Part shown: positions 26,534 through 36,294 of the stretch, piece by piece
Layout of the letters: the number at the start of each line of letters is the position of its first letter
How positions within the stretch are numbered: position 1 is the stretch's first letter
Assembly: GCA_003225315.1 (NCBI GenBank)
Contig: QHZD01000020.1
Location: 62,001-126,000, forward strand
DNA: 64,000 bases
Direction: 5' to 3'
DNA from: Acidobacteriota bacterium
GTDB lineage: Bacteria; Acidobacteriota; Terriglobia; Acidiferrales; UBA7541
Made by a program: the position numbers and the translations under genes
The notes under the pieces: model-generated
What the model saw: the letters and a program-made list of their open reading frames with translations, nothing else
Database searches by the model: none
Told to the model about the DNA's origin: nothing

Positions 26534-27976
26534 ATGCAGTCGTTGCGCCTGAACCCCATCCTCAACACGGACTCCTACAAGCTCACCCACTGGTGGCAAT
26601 GTCCTCCGGAGACGCGCCACATCTATTCCTACCTCGAATCGCGCGGCGGCATGTTTGAAGAGACCATGCTCGCCATGCTCCAGTACATCGTCAAATCCAA
26701 CTTCGCCGGCCAGGTCTTCACGCTCGACGACGTCGAAGAAGCTCGCCGTATCGCTCATGCGCACTTCTCCGGCCATCCCAAATCGTTCAACTACGAGGGC
26801 TTCAAATCGCTTTACGCGAAACACAGGGGGCGATTGCCGCTGCGGATCCGTGCCGTCAAGGAAGGCACCGTCGTCAAGACGCACAACGCCCTCATCACTA
26901 TCGAAAACACCGATCCGGAATTCTACTGGCTCACCAACTGGGCGGAAACACTCCTCGTTCAGGTCTGGTATCCCATCACTGTCGCCACTCTGTCGCGCGC
27001 CATCAAGCAAATTATCGGCAAAGCCCTCGTGCGCACCGGCGATCCTTCGCTTCTTCCTTTCAAGCTGCACGACTTCGGGTTCCGCGGCGTCTCTTCCAAG
27101 GAATCCGCCGCCATCGGTGGCGCCGCGCACTTGTTGAATTTTCTCGGCACGGACACGCTTGCGGCGATTCAACTCCTCAATCAATTTTATTCCGCCGATC
27201 TCACCGCGCGGAATCCTCTCGACTGCGCCGCCTACAGCATCCCTGCATCCGAGCATTCCACCATCACCGCGTGGGGCGAAGCGCACGAACTCGACGCCTA
27301 CGCCAACATCCTCGCAAACTGCCCGGAAGGAATCGTCGCCTGTGTCAGCGATTCCTACGATATCTACAATGCCGTGCGCAATCTCTGGGGCGGTGCGCTG
27401 CGCGATAAAGTTCTTCAACGCAAAGGCGTGCTCGTGATTCGCCCGGATTCCGGCGACGCTGTCAGCGTCCTCGAGGAACTCTTCAAAATTGTCAGCGAGA
27501 AATTCGGTTACGAAGTAAACCGCAAAGGCTGGAAGACTACCGTTCCGTGCGTGCGTTTCATCCAGGGCGACGGCGTGAACTTCTACACCATTCAAAATAT
27601 TACCGCGCAGCTCACCCGTAAAGGCTGGTCACAGGATATTTGGAGCTACGGCATGGGCGGCGCGCTGCTGCAGCAAATCAACCGCGACACGCTGAAATTC
27701 GCGCTGAAATGTTCCGCCATCGACCGCAACGGCCAATGGCACAACGTTTACAAAAACCCGAAAACCGATCCGTCCAAAGCCAGCAAGGGCGGCCGCTTCA
27801 ACCTCATTCAAGACGGCAAGGAATTCGCGACCGTCGAAGTCGTGGAAGGAGCCCCCAGCCCATCCAACAATGCTCTCGAAACCATTCTCGAAGACGGCAA
27901 ACTTCTGCGCGACCAGACTCTCGCCGAAGTCCGCGCCATCGCCTCTTCATACGACACCTACAATGATTCTCCGTGA
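26534..27976 (+). CDS. nadV: Nicotinamide phosphoribosyltransferase (NAMPT/NadV)
   Basis: The 480-residue protein begins LNPILNTDSYKLTHW and carries the diagnostic segments RGVSSKESAAIGGAAHL, PASEHSTITAWG, VIRPDSGD and WSYGMGGALLQQINRDTLKF. These define bacterial and animal-type NAMPT, which joins nicotinamide to PRPP to give NMN in NAD salvage. Length agrees (about 460-490). ATG 26534 starts at the conserved N-terminus. It is followed by a palindrome and a convergent gene. Confidence 0.94.
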   Translation: MQSLRLNPILNTDSYKLTHWWQCPPETRHIYSYLESRGGMFEETMLAMLQYIVKSNFAGQVFTLDDVEEARRIAHAHFSGHPKSFNYEGFKSLYAKHRGRLPLRIRAVKEGTVVKTHNALITIENTDPEFYWLTNWAETLLVQVWYPITVATLSRAIKQIIGKALVRTGDPSLLPFKLHDFGFRGVSSKESAAIGGAAHLLNFLGTDTLAAIQLLNQFYSADLTARNPLDCAAYSIPASEHSTITAWGEAHELDAYANILANCPEGIVACVSDSYDIYNAVRNLWGGALRDKVLQRKGVLVIRPDSGDAVSVLEELFKIVSEKFGYEVNRKGWKTTVPCVRFIQGDGVNFYTIQNITAQLTRKGWSQDIWSYGMGGALLQQINRDTLKFALKCSAIDRNGQWHNVYKNPKTDPSKASKGGRFNLIQDGKEFATVEVVEGAPSPSNNALETILEDGKLLRDQTLAEVRAIASSYDTYNDSP

Positions 27977-27995
27977 AGCATTTTCCGAAAGCGTA

Positions 27996-28017
27996 CCGGC
28001 GGGCTTAAGCCCGGCGG
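27996..28017. repeat. Palindromic hairpin element between convergent genes
   Basis: The 14-base perfect palindrome CGGGCTTAAGCCCG (28000-28013) extends with one mismatch to 22 bases. It lies 20 bases after the nadV stop and 36 bases before the stop of the convergent CoA-ligase gene. It lacks a T-run, so it is either a hairpin protecting both mRNAs or another dispersed repeat. Confidence 0.6.
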
Positions 28018-28052
28018 CATTCTAGCGTGGGCATGTCTATGGACAAATTCAT

Positions 28053-29612
28053 TCACGCGCCGCGCAATTTGAAGCGCTGGATTTTTCCCGTCACGGTTTT
28101 CGGCAACTCACTGCAGAATCGCACTTCTCGCGGCACTTTGTACGATACCAGTCGTGCCTTGACATGCTCGCAAATTTCCGCCGCCAGCTTTTCCGATCCT
28201 TGCGCATTCCCGCGCAACACCACATGCGCCACGGAATACGACAGTCCCCGCTCGTCGGTCGCTCCCACAACCGCTGCTTCGGCAACATGCGGATGCCCGA
28301 GCAGCGCGTTCTCCACTTCCATCGGAGAAACCCACATGCCCGCGACTTTCAGCATGTCGTCTGCGCGCCCGCAATAATGGTAGTAGCCCTCGGAATCGCA
28401 AAAGAATTTGTCGCCCGTTACCACCCAATCATCGCGTTTCGTACGCGCCGTCAGTTCGGGAATCCGCCAATATTCAGCGAATGCGCTCGCGCCGCGCACC
28501 CACAAAGTGCCAATCTCGCCGTCACGCACCGATTCTCCCGCGTCATCCACGATTTTGACTTCGTACCCAGGCACGGGGAAACCGCAGCTACCCGGCTTGC
28601 ATTTTCCGGGAACGCTCGATATGAAAATATGCAGCATTTCCGTGGAGCCGATCCCGTCGAGGATCTCGATTCCAAATTGCCGCTTCCAGGCATTGAAAAT
28701 TTCCGCGGGCAATGTCTCGCCGGCGGAAACGCACTTGCGCACCGAAGAAAAATCCACGCGGCGCTCCGGCCGCTCCGCCTCCCGCAACACTGCGGCATAA
28801 AAAGTCGGCACCGCGAAAAAAATAGTCGGCCGGTAACGCGCCACCAGGTCAATCACATGCGGCACGCTGGTGCGCTCCGGATTCAGCATCATCCGGGCGC
28901 CGGCGGAAAGCGGGAAATACATTCCGTTTCCCAAACCGTACGCAAAGAATAATTTGGAAACGGAAAATGTCAGATCGTCCGCGCGCAAGCCAAGAACGGA
29001 TTGCGCATAATTTCTGCTGGCAACCAGCGAATCCGCATGACGATGCACCGCTGCTTTCGGCGCGCCGCCGCTGCCAGAGGTGTAGAGCATGAACGCGGCG
29101 TCGCGAGGCGAAGTGTCCGCCGCAGCGAGTTGCTCGCTGGCCGCTGCTATCCAATCGTTCCACTTGGCGCAGGACACGCCGTGCGAATCGATTGTTTCCT
29201 CGCCTACGACGACAATCGGAATTTGCGGGCGAACGCTCGAAGCCGGCAAGAATTCCGCAAGCGATTCGGAATGGACAATCGCCGCCTGCGGCTCGCTATT
29301 TTCGAGGTAATGAATGTAATCGGAGGATCGCGCGAAAGGATTTACGGGCACAGCCACTGCGCCGATTTTTGCGGCGCCAAAAAATGCGGCTATAAATTCC
29401 GCTGAATCCGGCTGCGCGATCAGGACGCGGTCGCCGTGAGAAACGCCTTGCGCGCACAGCGCGTTCCCGGCGCGATTCGCGAGCGCGGCGAGTTCGCTGT
29501 AAGTTATTTCCCGCGGTTCGCCAATGATGGCGACGCGTCCAGGGTGCAGCGCAGCCGGGGCATCCAAAAAATGAGACGCCAAATTGAAATGTTCAGGCAA
29601 TTTTCCATGCAT
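28053..29612 (-). CDS. Benzoate-CoA ligase-like acyl-CoA synthetase
   Basis: The 519-residue adenylating enzyme has the AMP-binding loop LYTSGSGGAPKAAVHRH, the motif GIGSTEMLHIF, the adenylate motif TGDKFFCDSEGYYHYCGRADDMLKVAG and the catalytic lysine near the end (PKTVTGKIQRF). GSTEMLHIFIS and AMWVSP-type features (KVAGMWVSPMEVE) fit the benzoate-CoA ligase family, which activates aromatic or short acyl acids with ATP and CoA. No ring-cleavage genes are nearby, so the substrate is open. Confidence 0.88.
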   Translation of the reverse strand: MHGKLPEHFNLASHFLDAPAALHPGRVAIIGEPREITYSELAALANRAGNALCAQGVSHGDRVLIAQPDSAEFIAAFFGAAKIGAVAVPVNPFARSSDYIHYLENSEPQAAIVHSESLAEFLPASSVRPQIPIVVVGEETIDSHGVSCAKWNDWIAAASEQLAAADTSPRDAAFMLYTSGSGGAPKAAVHRHADSLVASRNYAQSVLGLRADDLTFSVSKLFFAYGLGNGMYFPLSAGARMMLNPERTSVPHVIDLVARYRPTIFFAVPTFYAAVLREAERPERRVDFSSVRKCVSAGETLPAEIFNAWKRQFGIEILDGIGSTEMLHIFISSVPGKCKPGSCGFPVPGYEVKIVDDAGESVRDGEIGTLWVRGASAFAEYWRIPELTARTKRDDWVVTGDKFFCDSEGYYHYCGRADDMLKVAGMWVSPMEVENALLGHPHVAEAAVVGATDERGLSYSVAHVVLRGNAQGSEKLAAEICEHVKARLVSYKVPREVRFCSELPKTVTGKIQRFKLRGA

Positions 29613-29641
29613 ACATTTCTGATAGCCGCTGTGTCAAATTT

Positions 29642-30112
29642 TCAGTCCACACCGATGTCTTCGTTCCAAATTTCAGGATGGTCGGCAATATATTTTCCAA
29701 GCATCTGGATGCATTCTTCCGAATGGGCGTCAAAGACCTCGGTGTCGTTTTCGCGGAGCCAGTCAATTCCGCCAGGGAAATTCACGGATTCGCCGACGAC
29801 TACCGTGCCGATGCCGAACTGGCGTATCAGGCCGCTGCAATACCAGCAAGGTGCCAGCGTGGTCACCATGATTTTGTCGCGGTAACTTCGCTGCCGACCT
29901 GCTTTGCGAAATGCGTCTGTTTCACCGTGCGCGGAGGGATCGCCTTCCTGGACTCTGCGGTTGTGGCCGCGTCCTAAGAGCTTTCCGTCGCGATCGAATA
30001 GCGCCGCGCCGATGGGAATTCCTCCTTCTTTGAGGCCGAGACGTGCCTCTTCGATGGCAGTTTGCAGCATGGCGAGATATTTCTCGCGATTTTTTTGTTT
30101 CTCCCTTGCCAT
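29642..30112 (-). CDS. Cytosine-deaminase-like zinc deaminase
   Basis: The 156-residue protein has the zinc deaminase motifs HGETDAF (H-x-E) and TTLAPCWYCSGLI (P-C-x-x-C). The N-terminal GGIPIGAALF and the tail with WLRENDTEVF resemble the fungal-type cytosine deaminase branch rather than tRNA adenosine deaminases, though guanine or other base deamination is possible. ATG 30112 has GGAGG immediately upstream. It starts 34 bases after the membrane-protein gene, so they are probably cotranscribed. Confidence 0.85.
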   Translation of the reverse strand: MAREKQKNREKYLAMLQTAIEEARLGLKEGGIPIGAALFDRDGKLLGRGHNRRVQEGDPSAHGETDAFRKAGRQRSYRDKIMVTTLAPCWYCSGLIRQFGIGTVVVGESVNFPGGIDWLRENDTEVFDAHSEECIQMLGKYIADHPEIWNEDIGVD

Positions 30113-30146
30113 TTCCTCCGGCTCCAGGCTTCTTTGCTCCCTCAAA

Positions 30147-30758
30147 TTACCTGGCAACACTGGCCACTGGGAACAGCCAGCCCAGGACAAGATGAGTCGG
30201 CCAGTACAGCAGCACGACTGCCGTAACAAAAATCACCGCGAGGTGCGCAGGAGCGGGTCCCCAGGAGCGATGAAAGAGAGGATCTTGATAGACATAGTTC
30301 ATGTTGAAGCCGGCGGGCAAAAAGCGCGAGGCGATCAAAAGTCCCGCGGCAATCGCGGCCTGCAATGCGAGGGCACGATGGTCGTATCCAATTTTGCGCA
30401 TGGCCCAGAGCAAGGCCAGTGGGAGAGCGAGGTGAAAGGTAGAAAGCAGCCGGACCCAGACCGGTACACGCGCATCCCACATGTATTCGGTTCCGCCGAC
30501 GAGAAAGCGTCCGGTAACGAAGCGCCACCCAACATCGATGGACCAGAGGATTCCCGCCGCCACTGAGCTGACCGCCTGGCTGGAAATCAGCAAGGAACTC
30601 CCCCACCACAATCCCGCGCATCCCAGAAGCACCGCGACATCGCACAAATGCAACAGATTGGCCCAGCCCCAAAATCGAATGTAAGCGGGCAACCACACAA
30701 TGGTCCACAGCAGCCCGACCCAGCGTAGTACCGGGAACGTGTTGGCAGCGGTGATCAC
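30147..30758 (-). CDS. Polytopic membrane protein of unknown function
   Basis: The 203-residue protein has about six hydrophobic helices, with WLPAYIRFWGWANLLHLCD near the start and GWRFVTGRFLVGGTEYMWD in a loop. No known transporter or enzyme motif was recognised. GTG 30758 has GGAGAAG five bases upstream and is preferred over the longer frame from 30848. It precedes the deaminase gene on the same strand. Confidence 0.75.
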   Translation of the reverse strand: MITAANTFPVLRWVGLLWTIVWLPAYIRFWGWANLLHLCDVAVLLGCAGLWWGSSLLISSQAVSSVAAGILWSIDVGWRFVTGRFLVGGTEYMWDARVPVWVRLLSTFHLALPLALLWAMRKIGYDHRALALQAAIAAGLLIASRFLPAGFNMNYVYQDPLFHRSWGPAPAHLAVIFVTAVVLLYWPTHLVLGWLFPVASVAR

Positions 30759-30893
30759 GCATCTTCTCCGCTTGAGAGTTGCATTGCGGCAAAGCCTACC
30801 ACAGGCGCTGAATCCTAACGCAACGATTGATGCCTCGCGTGGCACCAAAATGGAGCTTGGCGTTATCCGTTTGAATTCTTAACATGCTGCGGC

Positions 30894-32132
30894 ATGACCA
30901 AACCAATGCTTAGTGCTGAGGCAAGAGGCAGCCTGCTGATGGAATGGCTCCGGCAGCGGGAGGAGGAGATGGCCGCGCTGCTGAGCGAGTTGGTCGCGAT
31001 ACCAACGGAGAATCCACCGGGGAAGAATTATCGCGCTTGCGCTGATTTTCTTGAAAAGACATTGCAGCGAGTGGGCCTGGAATGCGAGCGGCTGGAGGCG
31101 GATCAGCCAAGAGAAGGTTCCCGCGAGAAGCCCAACTGCTTGATTGCCAGCCACGGGCGGGGAGAGAGCGTTCTCTATTTTCATGGGCATTACGATGTAG
31201 TTCCGGCGCAATCTAGGGAGCAATTCCAGCCTTCGAGGAAAGACCATTTCTTGTTTGGCCGGGGATCCTGCGACATGAAGGGCGGGATTGCGGCCATGCT
31301 GTACGCCATTCTCGCGCTTAAAGAATGCGGCGCCGAACTGAACGGGCGAATTGCTTTAACGCTGGTTCCCAATGAAGAGACGGGAGGCGAGGGCGGCTCG
31401 GCGTGGCTGGCGGCGCAGGGAAGATTGGGCCGTGGCGGGATTGGGATGCTTTTGGCGGAGCCGACCAGCGGTGTGGTGTGGAACGCGAACCGCGGTGCGA
31501 TTTCGCTTCACGTCCGAGTGCTGGGGAAATCCGCGCATGTTGGTTTGCAGCACCAAGGAGAAAACTCTTTCGAAAAGATGGTTCAGGTCGTTCAGGGGTT
31601 ACAGGAACTGAAGCAACAAGTGGAGCAGAAAACTACAGGCTATAACATCGGGGCGGATCAAGCACGGCATTCCATCCTGATGCTTGGAGGACAGAGCGGC
31701 GGGGGCGCAAACTTCAACGTGGTGCCGGAGGAGTGCTGGTTCACCATCGACCGGCGAATCAATCCGGAGGAAGACATGGAGGAGGAAAAGTCAAAGATAG
31801 TCGCCGCGCTGGAAAGCTGCAAGCGCGAAGGTATTCGACTCGAATGGGAAGTCTTCCAGGAAGGACGATCCTCGGCATGCTCTGAGGAAGAGCCGCTCGG
31901 CAAAGTGCTAGCCCAAAGTGTGCAAGCCGTTACAGGCGAAGTGCCGCGGTTTGAGTTGTGTCCCGGGCTGCTGGAGACTCGTTTCTACGCCGCAGAGGGC
32001 GTGGCGGCCTATGCTTATGGTCCCGGGATGCTGTCGGTCGCACACGGCCCGAACGAATACGTCGATCTGAGAAAGATAATCGACTGCGCAGCGATCTATG
32101 CGCTAACGGCCGCGGAAATGATGCATCCTTGA
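30894..32132 (+). CDS. M20-family metallopeptidase (ArgE/DapE-like)
   Basis: The 412-residue enzyme has the M20 metal-site motifs in order: YFHGHYDVVPA, GRGSCDMKGG, PNEETGGEGG, LAEPTS and the final VAHGPNEYV. The lid domain lies between about residues 190 and 310. Such enzymes hydrolyse N-acyl amino acids or peptides in the cytoplasm. Nothing in the neighbourhood fixes the substrate. Confidence 0.92.
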   Translation: MTKPMLSAEARGSLLMEWLRQREEEMAALLSELVAIPTENPPGKNYRACADFLEKTLQRVGLECERLEADQPREGSREKPNCLIASHGRGESVLYFHGHYDVVPAQSREQFQPSRKDHFLFGRGSCDMKGGIAAMLYAILALKECGAELNGRIALTLVPNEETGGEGGSAWLAAQGRLGRGGIGMLLAEPTSGVVWNANRGAISLHVRVLGKSAHVGLQHQGENSFEKMVQVVQGLQELKQQVEQKTTGYNIGADQARHSILMLGGQSGGGANFNVVPEECWFTIDRRINPEEDMEEEKSKIVAALESCKREGIRLEWEVFQEGRSSACSEEEPLGKVLAQSVQAVTGEVPRFELCPGLLETRFYAAEGVAAYAYGPGMLSVAHGPNEYVDLRKIIDCAAIYALTAAEMMHP

Positions 32133-32207
32133 GCCCAGCTTATTCTTTTGGAACCATTGCACAGAATCAGAGTCTCGAAAATCACCGGTCACGAATTAAG
32201 GAACACT

Positions 32208-32750
32208 ATGGAGCATAACCTGGCGCACACAATATCGCTTCTCACTCGCACCCCCGCTGCACTCAATGCGCTTCTGCGTGACCTGCCGGAAGCGTGGACG
32301 TACCGAAATGAAGGTGAAAACACGTGGAGCGCGTTCGATGTCGTGGGCCATCTGATCCACGGCGAACGCACCGACTGGATGCCACGGGCGAGGATGGTGC
32401 TGCAATTCGGCGAGGCTCAGACGTTTGAGCCTTTTGACCGCTGGGGACAAGAACGGGAGAGTCTAGGTAAGTCGCTAGGGCAGTCATTGGATGAATTTGC
32501 GCGATTGCGGTCAGAGAACCTCGGCGAACTGCGGGCGTTGAACCTGCGGAAAGAGGACCTTGCGCGGCGTGGACGGCATCCATCCCTAGGGGTAGTTACG
32601 CTGTCAGAGCTGCTGGCGACCTGGGCAGCTCATGACTTAACTCATCTGCACCAAATCTCAAGGATTATGGCTCATCAATATAGGGAAACTGTCGGGCCGT
32701 GGAGTGCATACCTGGGCGTGCTGCAGTGCGCGGGCCACAGCTCTCCTTAG
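32208..32750 (+). CDS. DinB-like four-helix-bundle protein
   Basis: The 180-residue protein has the DinB_2 pattern: an N-terminal helix, WSAFDVVGHLIHGERTDW (first His), and WAAHDLTHLHQISRIM (further His residues), which together form a likely metal site. DinB-family proteins include thiol transferases and damage-induced proteins of unknown function. ATG 32208 follows AAGGA by six bases. It lies 75 bases after the M20 gene and may be cotranscribed. Confidence 0.88.
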   Translation: MEHNLAHTISLLTRTPAALNALLRDLPEAWTYRNEGENTWSAFDVVGHLIHGERTDWMPRARMVLQFGEAQTFEPFDRWGQERESLGKSLGQSLDEFARLRSENLGELRALNLRKEDLARRGRHPSLGVVTLSELLATWAAHDLTHLHQISRIMAHQYRETVGPWSAYLGVLQCAGHSSP

Positions 32751-32941
32751 ATGAACTCTCCAGAACCGACAAACACTTGGTTTAGCCCGACAAAAACGTA
32801 CGTTTCACAATTTCCGTTTGACATAAGCGCAGTTACGGCATAAATAGGGCATGAAAGGACGAGTTTACCCTGTGTGCGCTTGATGCCGAGGAATGTCACC
32901 GTCCCCCCTGCGCGGTGCATGGCTCCCATGAGTTCACTCAC
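32747..32941 (-). CDS. Possible small protein
   Basis: A 64-codon frame from GTG 32941 encodes MSELMGAMHRAGGTVTFLG followed by a beta-like body and ends overlapping the convergent DinB-like gene by four bases. The composition is protein-like, but there is no ribosome binding site and no recognised family. It could be the end of a decayed gene: the frame stays open about 17 codons further upstream. Confidence 0.25.
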   Translation of the reverse strand: MSELMGAMHRAGGTVTFLGIKRTQGKLVLSCPIYAVTALMSNGNCETYVFVGLNQVFVGSGEFI

Positions 32942-33080
32942 TTCGTTGTGAACTTCGTCGTGAAAAGCGATCAGTCGTCGCGGGTTCGCATTTTAGATTT
33001 GGTTTCGTTTGGGTCAAAATCTGCTTTCTCTGCGCCTCAACTGTGTCGTTTAGGCTCGTTCCCGCTTCGGGGAGGAAATC
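32751..33080. other. Intergenic stretch upstream of the 1049-residue gene
   Basis: Apart from the doubtful small frame on the minus strand, the stretch holds only the ribosome binding site GGGGAGGAAATC directly before the TTG start at 33081. GAACTTCGTCG and its neighbour GTGAACTTC near 32950 form a short tandem similarity. No terminator follows the DinB-like gene. Confidence 0.45.
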
Positions 33081-36000
33081 TTGAAGGCCTGCACACTCCT
33101 CTTAACCCGTTTACTGGCAGAGCGATGCGCTAAGTCTTTCTTCCGCCTTACCTGCATTTTGGGCGTCACTCTTTCCCTTGGTTGGTGCCTCGCTCCCGCC
33201 GCTCGGTGCACCGTTCCCTCAGATTCTTTGCCATCCGAGGACGCCAAGGCCTGGTCACCCGAATCGGCGAATCTTACGATCCCAGGCCCGTTGCGCTCCT
33301 TTTTACGGATGGCAGGGATCAGCCAGAAGGTTTTGCCTGAAGAAGTTATGCCTTTGCTGGCTCGCAACGTATTCATATTGGGCTATCAGGGGCAGTTTCC
33401 TAAGGGCCGGCCCTCGGAATTTCTTATTCTCTTGACCCGCTATGTGCAGCAGGCGCGAGAATTGGCAGCTATGGCAGGTCCCGATGGGGTCATTCATGTT
33501 TCTACTTGCGATGAGGCGAAACCTCTGCTGAAAATCCTGGGTTATCGAACCCGGGCCGACTGCGGGCAGCGGAGCACTTTTTTGGAAACCGCCGACCCCC
33601 AGAGAGCGTTTCTCACCATCGACTCTGGATTCCCTCTGCCGGACCTTGAAAAGAGTCTCCAAGAGGGCCGGGCTTTCACGTATTCCTTCTCGATGTCGTA
33701 CGTGCCTGCGCCGCCCGTAGGGATGGACTGGACCAAGGAAGGAAAAAAAGTTGACGCAGTTGACCTGCTCTTACGCGATCCGGAGTTGGCGCGCTTTTAC
33801 TGGGCGCTGGCGCGAATGGATGCCGAGACTTTATCTGCGTTGCAGCAATCGCACGTGCTAAAAAAAATGGTTCCACTAGCCGCAGCCTTGGATTTCTTCG
33901 GCAGCCACATCTGCGTGCGATCTGGGCGAGTGGTTGTGCCTGGAGGATCTGCTGCGGGGCCCGATTGGAAAGAATTGGTCGGAGCGAGTCCTGACTCTCC
34001 GGGAGACTTCATCCCCAAATTGTTCGCGAAGGACACCGGCTGGCTTGCGGCGTATTTTGACGACCTGTCGAGTGTACCCCCATCACAGCAAGCTCATTTC
34101 GCCGAACCTGGCCGGCTGCGTCATTTATATGAGGTGTTCCACGGAAAAGACTCTTCCGATGCTGGAAGGGGCGTGTTTCGGCGGGACGCAGGTCTGTTTC
34201 TTCTGGTGACCCATCTGCGGTGGGGGCCAAGCGGCGACCTATACATTCCTGGAAATCTCGACGTATGGAAGAAAGTCTTTCGTCAGAAGACGGATTCCAA
34301 AATTATCCGCGACTGGGGCCGCAGGGCCGCACACTGGGACAACCCAGTTCAATTGTTGGAAGCCCTGTTCGCGATTTCTCGCGAGCCCACCTACACAGGC
34401 CCTTTGCAAAGTTATTTGATGCTTAATGAACTCGACGGCAGGCGCTCTCCGGGGCATCGCCTTAGGCCTGAAACGGTGGCCCTGCTAGCCGATAAGTTCT
34501 CTGAGTTCAGCGACCAATATGTGCTCTTTTCAGAATTTCCAGATTTGGACGATGCTTCCATCGCCACCTTCCTCCAGGTTATGACTAGCCTCAACGGTAT
34601 TCCCAAGAACACTCTACGGGGCAATGCCTTCGGAACCTTTCAGGCTAGCGTGGGACTCTGGCAGATATTGGCGCGTCAATGTGAAATACCTGGCGCCGCC
34701 TTAAACGATTCTTGGCAAAAGTTGATCGGGCCATTTGGCAAGATCGGCTCTTCAACGCAGCTTTTCGAGGCAGGCCGCACCGCCCTGAAAGAGCTGCTGC
34801 TCGCGGCAACCGGCAAAGCCGATGTTTCTCAAGACAAAATCGTCAATCTGCTTGCGGGCCCACAACAGTCAGCTACGGAAGCGCAGCGCATACAGGAACG
34901 GATCGCCAACAGAATCCGGTCCGTTTTGGATGGGCAGCGCTTGGTTTCTCTCGACACGCTCTTGGCCCTGGGTGACGGCCTGCGTGAGGTCGCCCAAGGA
35001 ACCCTCTCAAACAATAGCTTACTTCCTTTGGCCGGGGAACTCAGGGAATTCGAGATGCCCCAGCCAATTTTCCGAAATAGCGAAAGAGAGGAGTGGGCCT
35101 CGGGAATTTACAATAACCGTCACACGGAATTGCAGATGCACACGAGCCTGGCGAAGATAATTAAGTCGCCGAGTTCTTCCCAACAACTGATGGAAGCCCG
35201 CGGCCAACTCGCTCCCTTTTTGCGAGACACACTCGTAGGGCTCAATTACGCCTACTATGAACCTCCCGGCGCCCAGATTCTCCACCATAATCCTCTTTTC
35301 GTTCGCTCACATGATTTTGCTGGAGAAAGCGTCATTGGCCTGGAACGACTTTGGCAAGCGCCTCAGTTGTTCGGCGCAGGCTCCCCGGCGGGCGGTGGCG
35401 CCCACCTGGTCGGATCGCTTGCCGATTTACCTTTCCTCCTTGCAACCGCGGAGCAGGACTTCATCGCGCCACAAAATGTGCAGGCGCTGATCTGGCGAGA
35501 GTTGGTACCTGGCCTTATGACCAACGCCGTCGTGCCCCGATGGTGGAACGTGAACCAAAATGAGCTTCACGCTGTCAGCCTGTATCAACAGTGCGGCGAG
35601 GAACTTTTGGCCGCTTCCGCTGACAATGACGAAGTGCGGAATAAGGTCATGAGTATTCTGTCCGATCGTATGATTCCGCAGCGCTCCGAAAGAGTGGAGC
35701 GGGGTCTGCGTTCAGGGCACTTACCCGAAGTGCTTTTGCGGCTAATGCCTGCGGACACTTTCTATCTGACGGCTGAATATCAACGAAGATTTCCGCAAGA
35801 GCCCAATTCCTTCGGACCAGCCGGTAACGAGCTGGCAACCCTCTCTAAGCGCTATCCCGACGAAGTCAGCTGGGAACGACTGTCGCGAGACTTTGGAGTG
35901 CCACACCGCGTATTGGCGCAGAGTTACGCGCGTGAGCTGCTGAATCTGCCGCCTTCCCCGGTTTTCATGGGCTACTCCAGCCGCTTGTTGGCTGAGACCT

Positions 36001-36230
36001 GGGAGTCCAACAACCTATACTGGGCCCGGCTGGCCGACGAAAAAGGTTATTCACCGGTGATGCTAAACCGCCTGGTTCCCGAACTCACGCGTCGCATGGT
36101 CGAGAAGATTTTTGCCACTGATTTTGCGGATTGGCCGGCACTGCTGCGCGCCGCTCGAGAAACCGGCGAAGAGTTCCGGCAGGGCAAAATCGTTGCCTTG
36201 TCGAGAGATGACAGTTTTTCCCAGCCCTAG
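33081..36230 (+). CDS. Large secreted protein of unknown function (1049 residues)
   Basis: The TTG start at 33081 is supported by GGAGGAAATC and by a signal peptide (hydrophobic core FRLTCILGVTLSLGWCL, cleavage near AARCT). The rest is a soluble, mainly helical protein without membrane segments, repeats or catalytic motifs that I recognise. One segment is Pro/Tyr-rich (NYAYYEPPGAQILHHNP). It is followed 64 bases later by a VWFA protein, which suggests joint function at the cell surface or in the periplasm. Confidence 0.85.
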   Translation: MKACTLLLTRLLAERCAKSFFRLTCILGVTLSLGWCLAPAARCTVPSDSLPSEDAKAWSPESANLTIPGPLRSFLRMAGISQKVLPEEVMPLLARNVFILGYQGQFPKGRPSEFLILLTRYVQQARELAAMAGPDGVIHVSTCDEAKPLLKILGYRTRADCGQRSTFLETADPQRAFLTIDSGFPLPDLEKSLQEGRAFTYSFSMSYVPAPPVGMDWTKEGKKVDAVDLLLRDPELARFYWALARMDAETLSALQQSHVLKKMVPLAAALDFFGSHICVRSGRVVVPGGSAAGPDWKELVGASPDSPGDFIPKLFAKDTGWLAAYFDDLSSVPPSQQAHFAEPGRLRHLYEVFHGKDSSDAGRGVFRRDAGLFLLVTHLRWGPSGDLYIPGNLDVWKKVFRQKTDSKIIRDWGRRAAHWDNPVQLLEALFAISREPTYTGPLQSYLMLNELDGRRSPGHRLRPETVALLADKFSEFSDQYVLFSEFPDLDDASIATFLQVMTSLNGIPKNTLRGNAFGTFQASVGLWQILARQCEIPGAALNDSWQKLIGPFGKIGSSTQLFEAGRTALKELLLAATGKADVSQDKIVNLLAGPQQSATEAQRIQERIANRIRSVLDGQRLVSLDTLLALGDGLREVAQGTLSNNSLLPLAGELREFEMPQPIFRNSEREEWASGIYNNRHTELQMHTSLAKIIKSPSSSQQLMEARGQLAPFLRDTLVGLNYAYYEPPGAQILHHNPLFVRSHDFAGESVIGLERLWQAPQLFGAGSPAGGGAHLVGSLADLPFLLATAEQDFIAPQNVQALIWRELVPGLMTNAVVPRWWNVNQNELHAVSLYQQCGEELLAASADNDEVRNKVMSILSDRMIPQRSERVERGLRSGHLPEVLLRLMPADTFYLTAEYQRRFPQEPNSFGPAGNELATLSKRYPDEVSWERLSRDFGVPHRVLAQSYARELLNLPPSPVFMGYSSRLLAETWESNNLYWARLADEKGYSPVMLNRLVPELTRRMVEKIFATDFADWPALLRAARETGEEFRQGKIVALSRDDSFSQP

Positions 36231-36294
36231 ACGAGCTCGGCTGGCTCAATTTTCACCGGACCGTTACTGCCGGCAAAAAACAATACGGTGCGAT

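Noticed and set aside
26510-27595. Minus-strand frame of 361 codons
   Set aside because: Antisense of the well-supported nadV gene with no domain resemblance.
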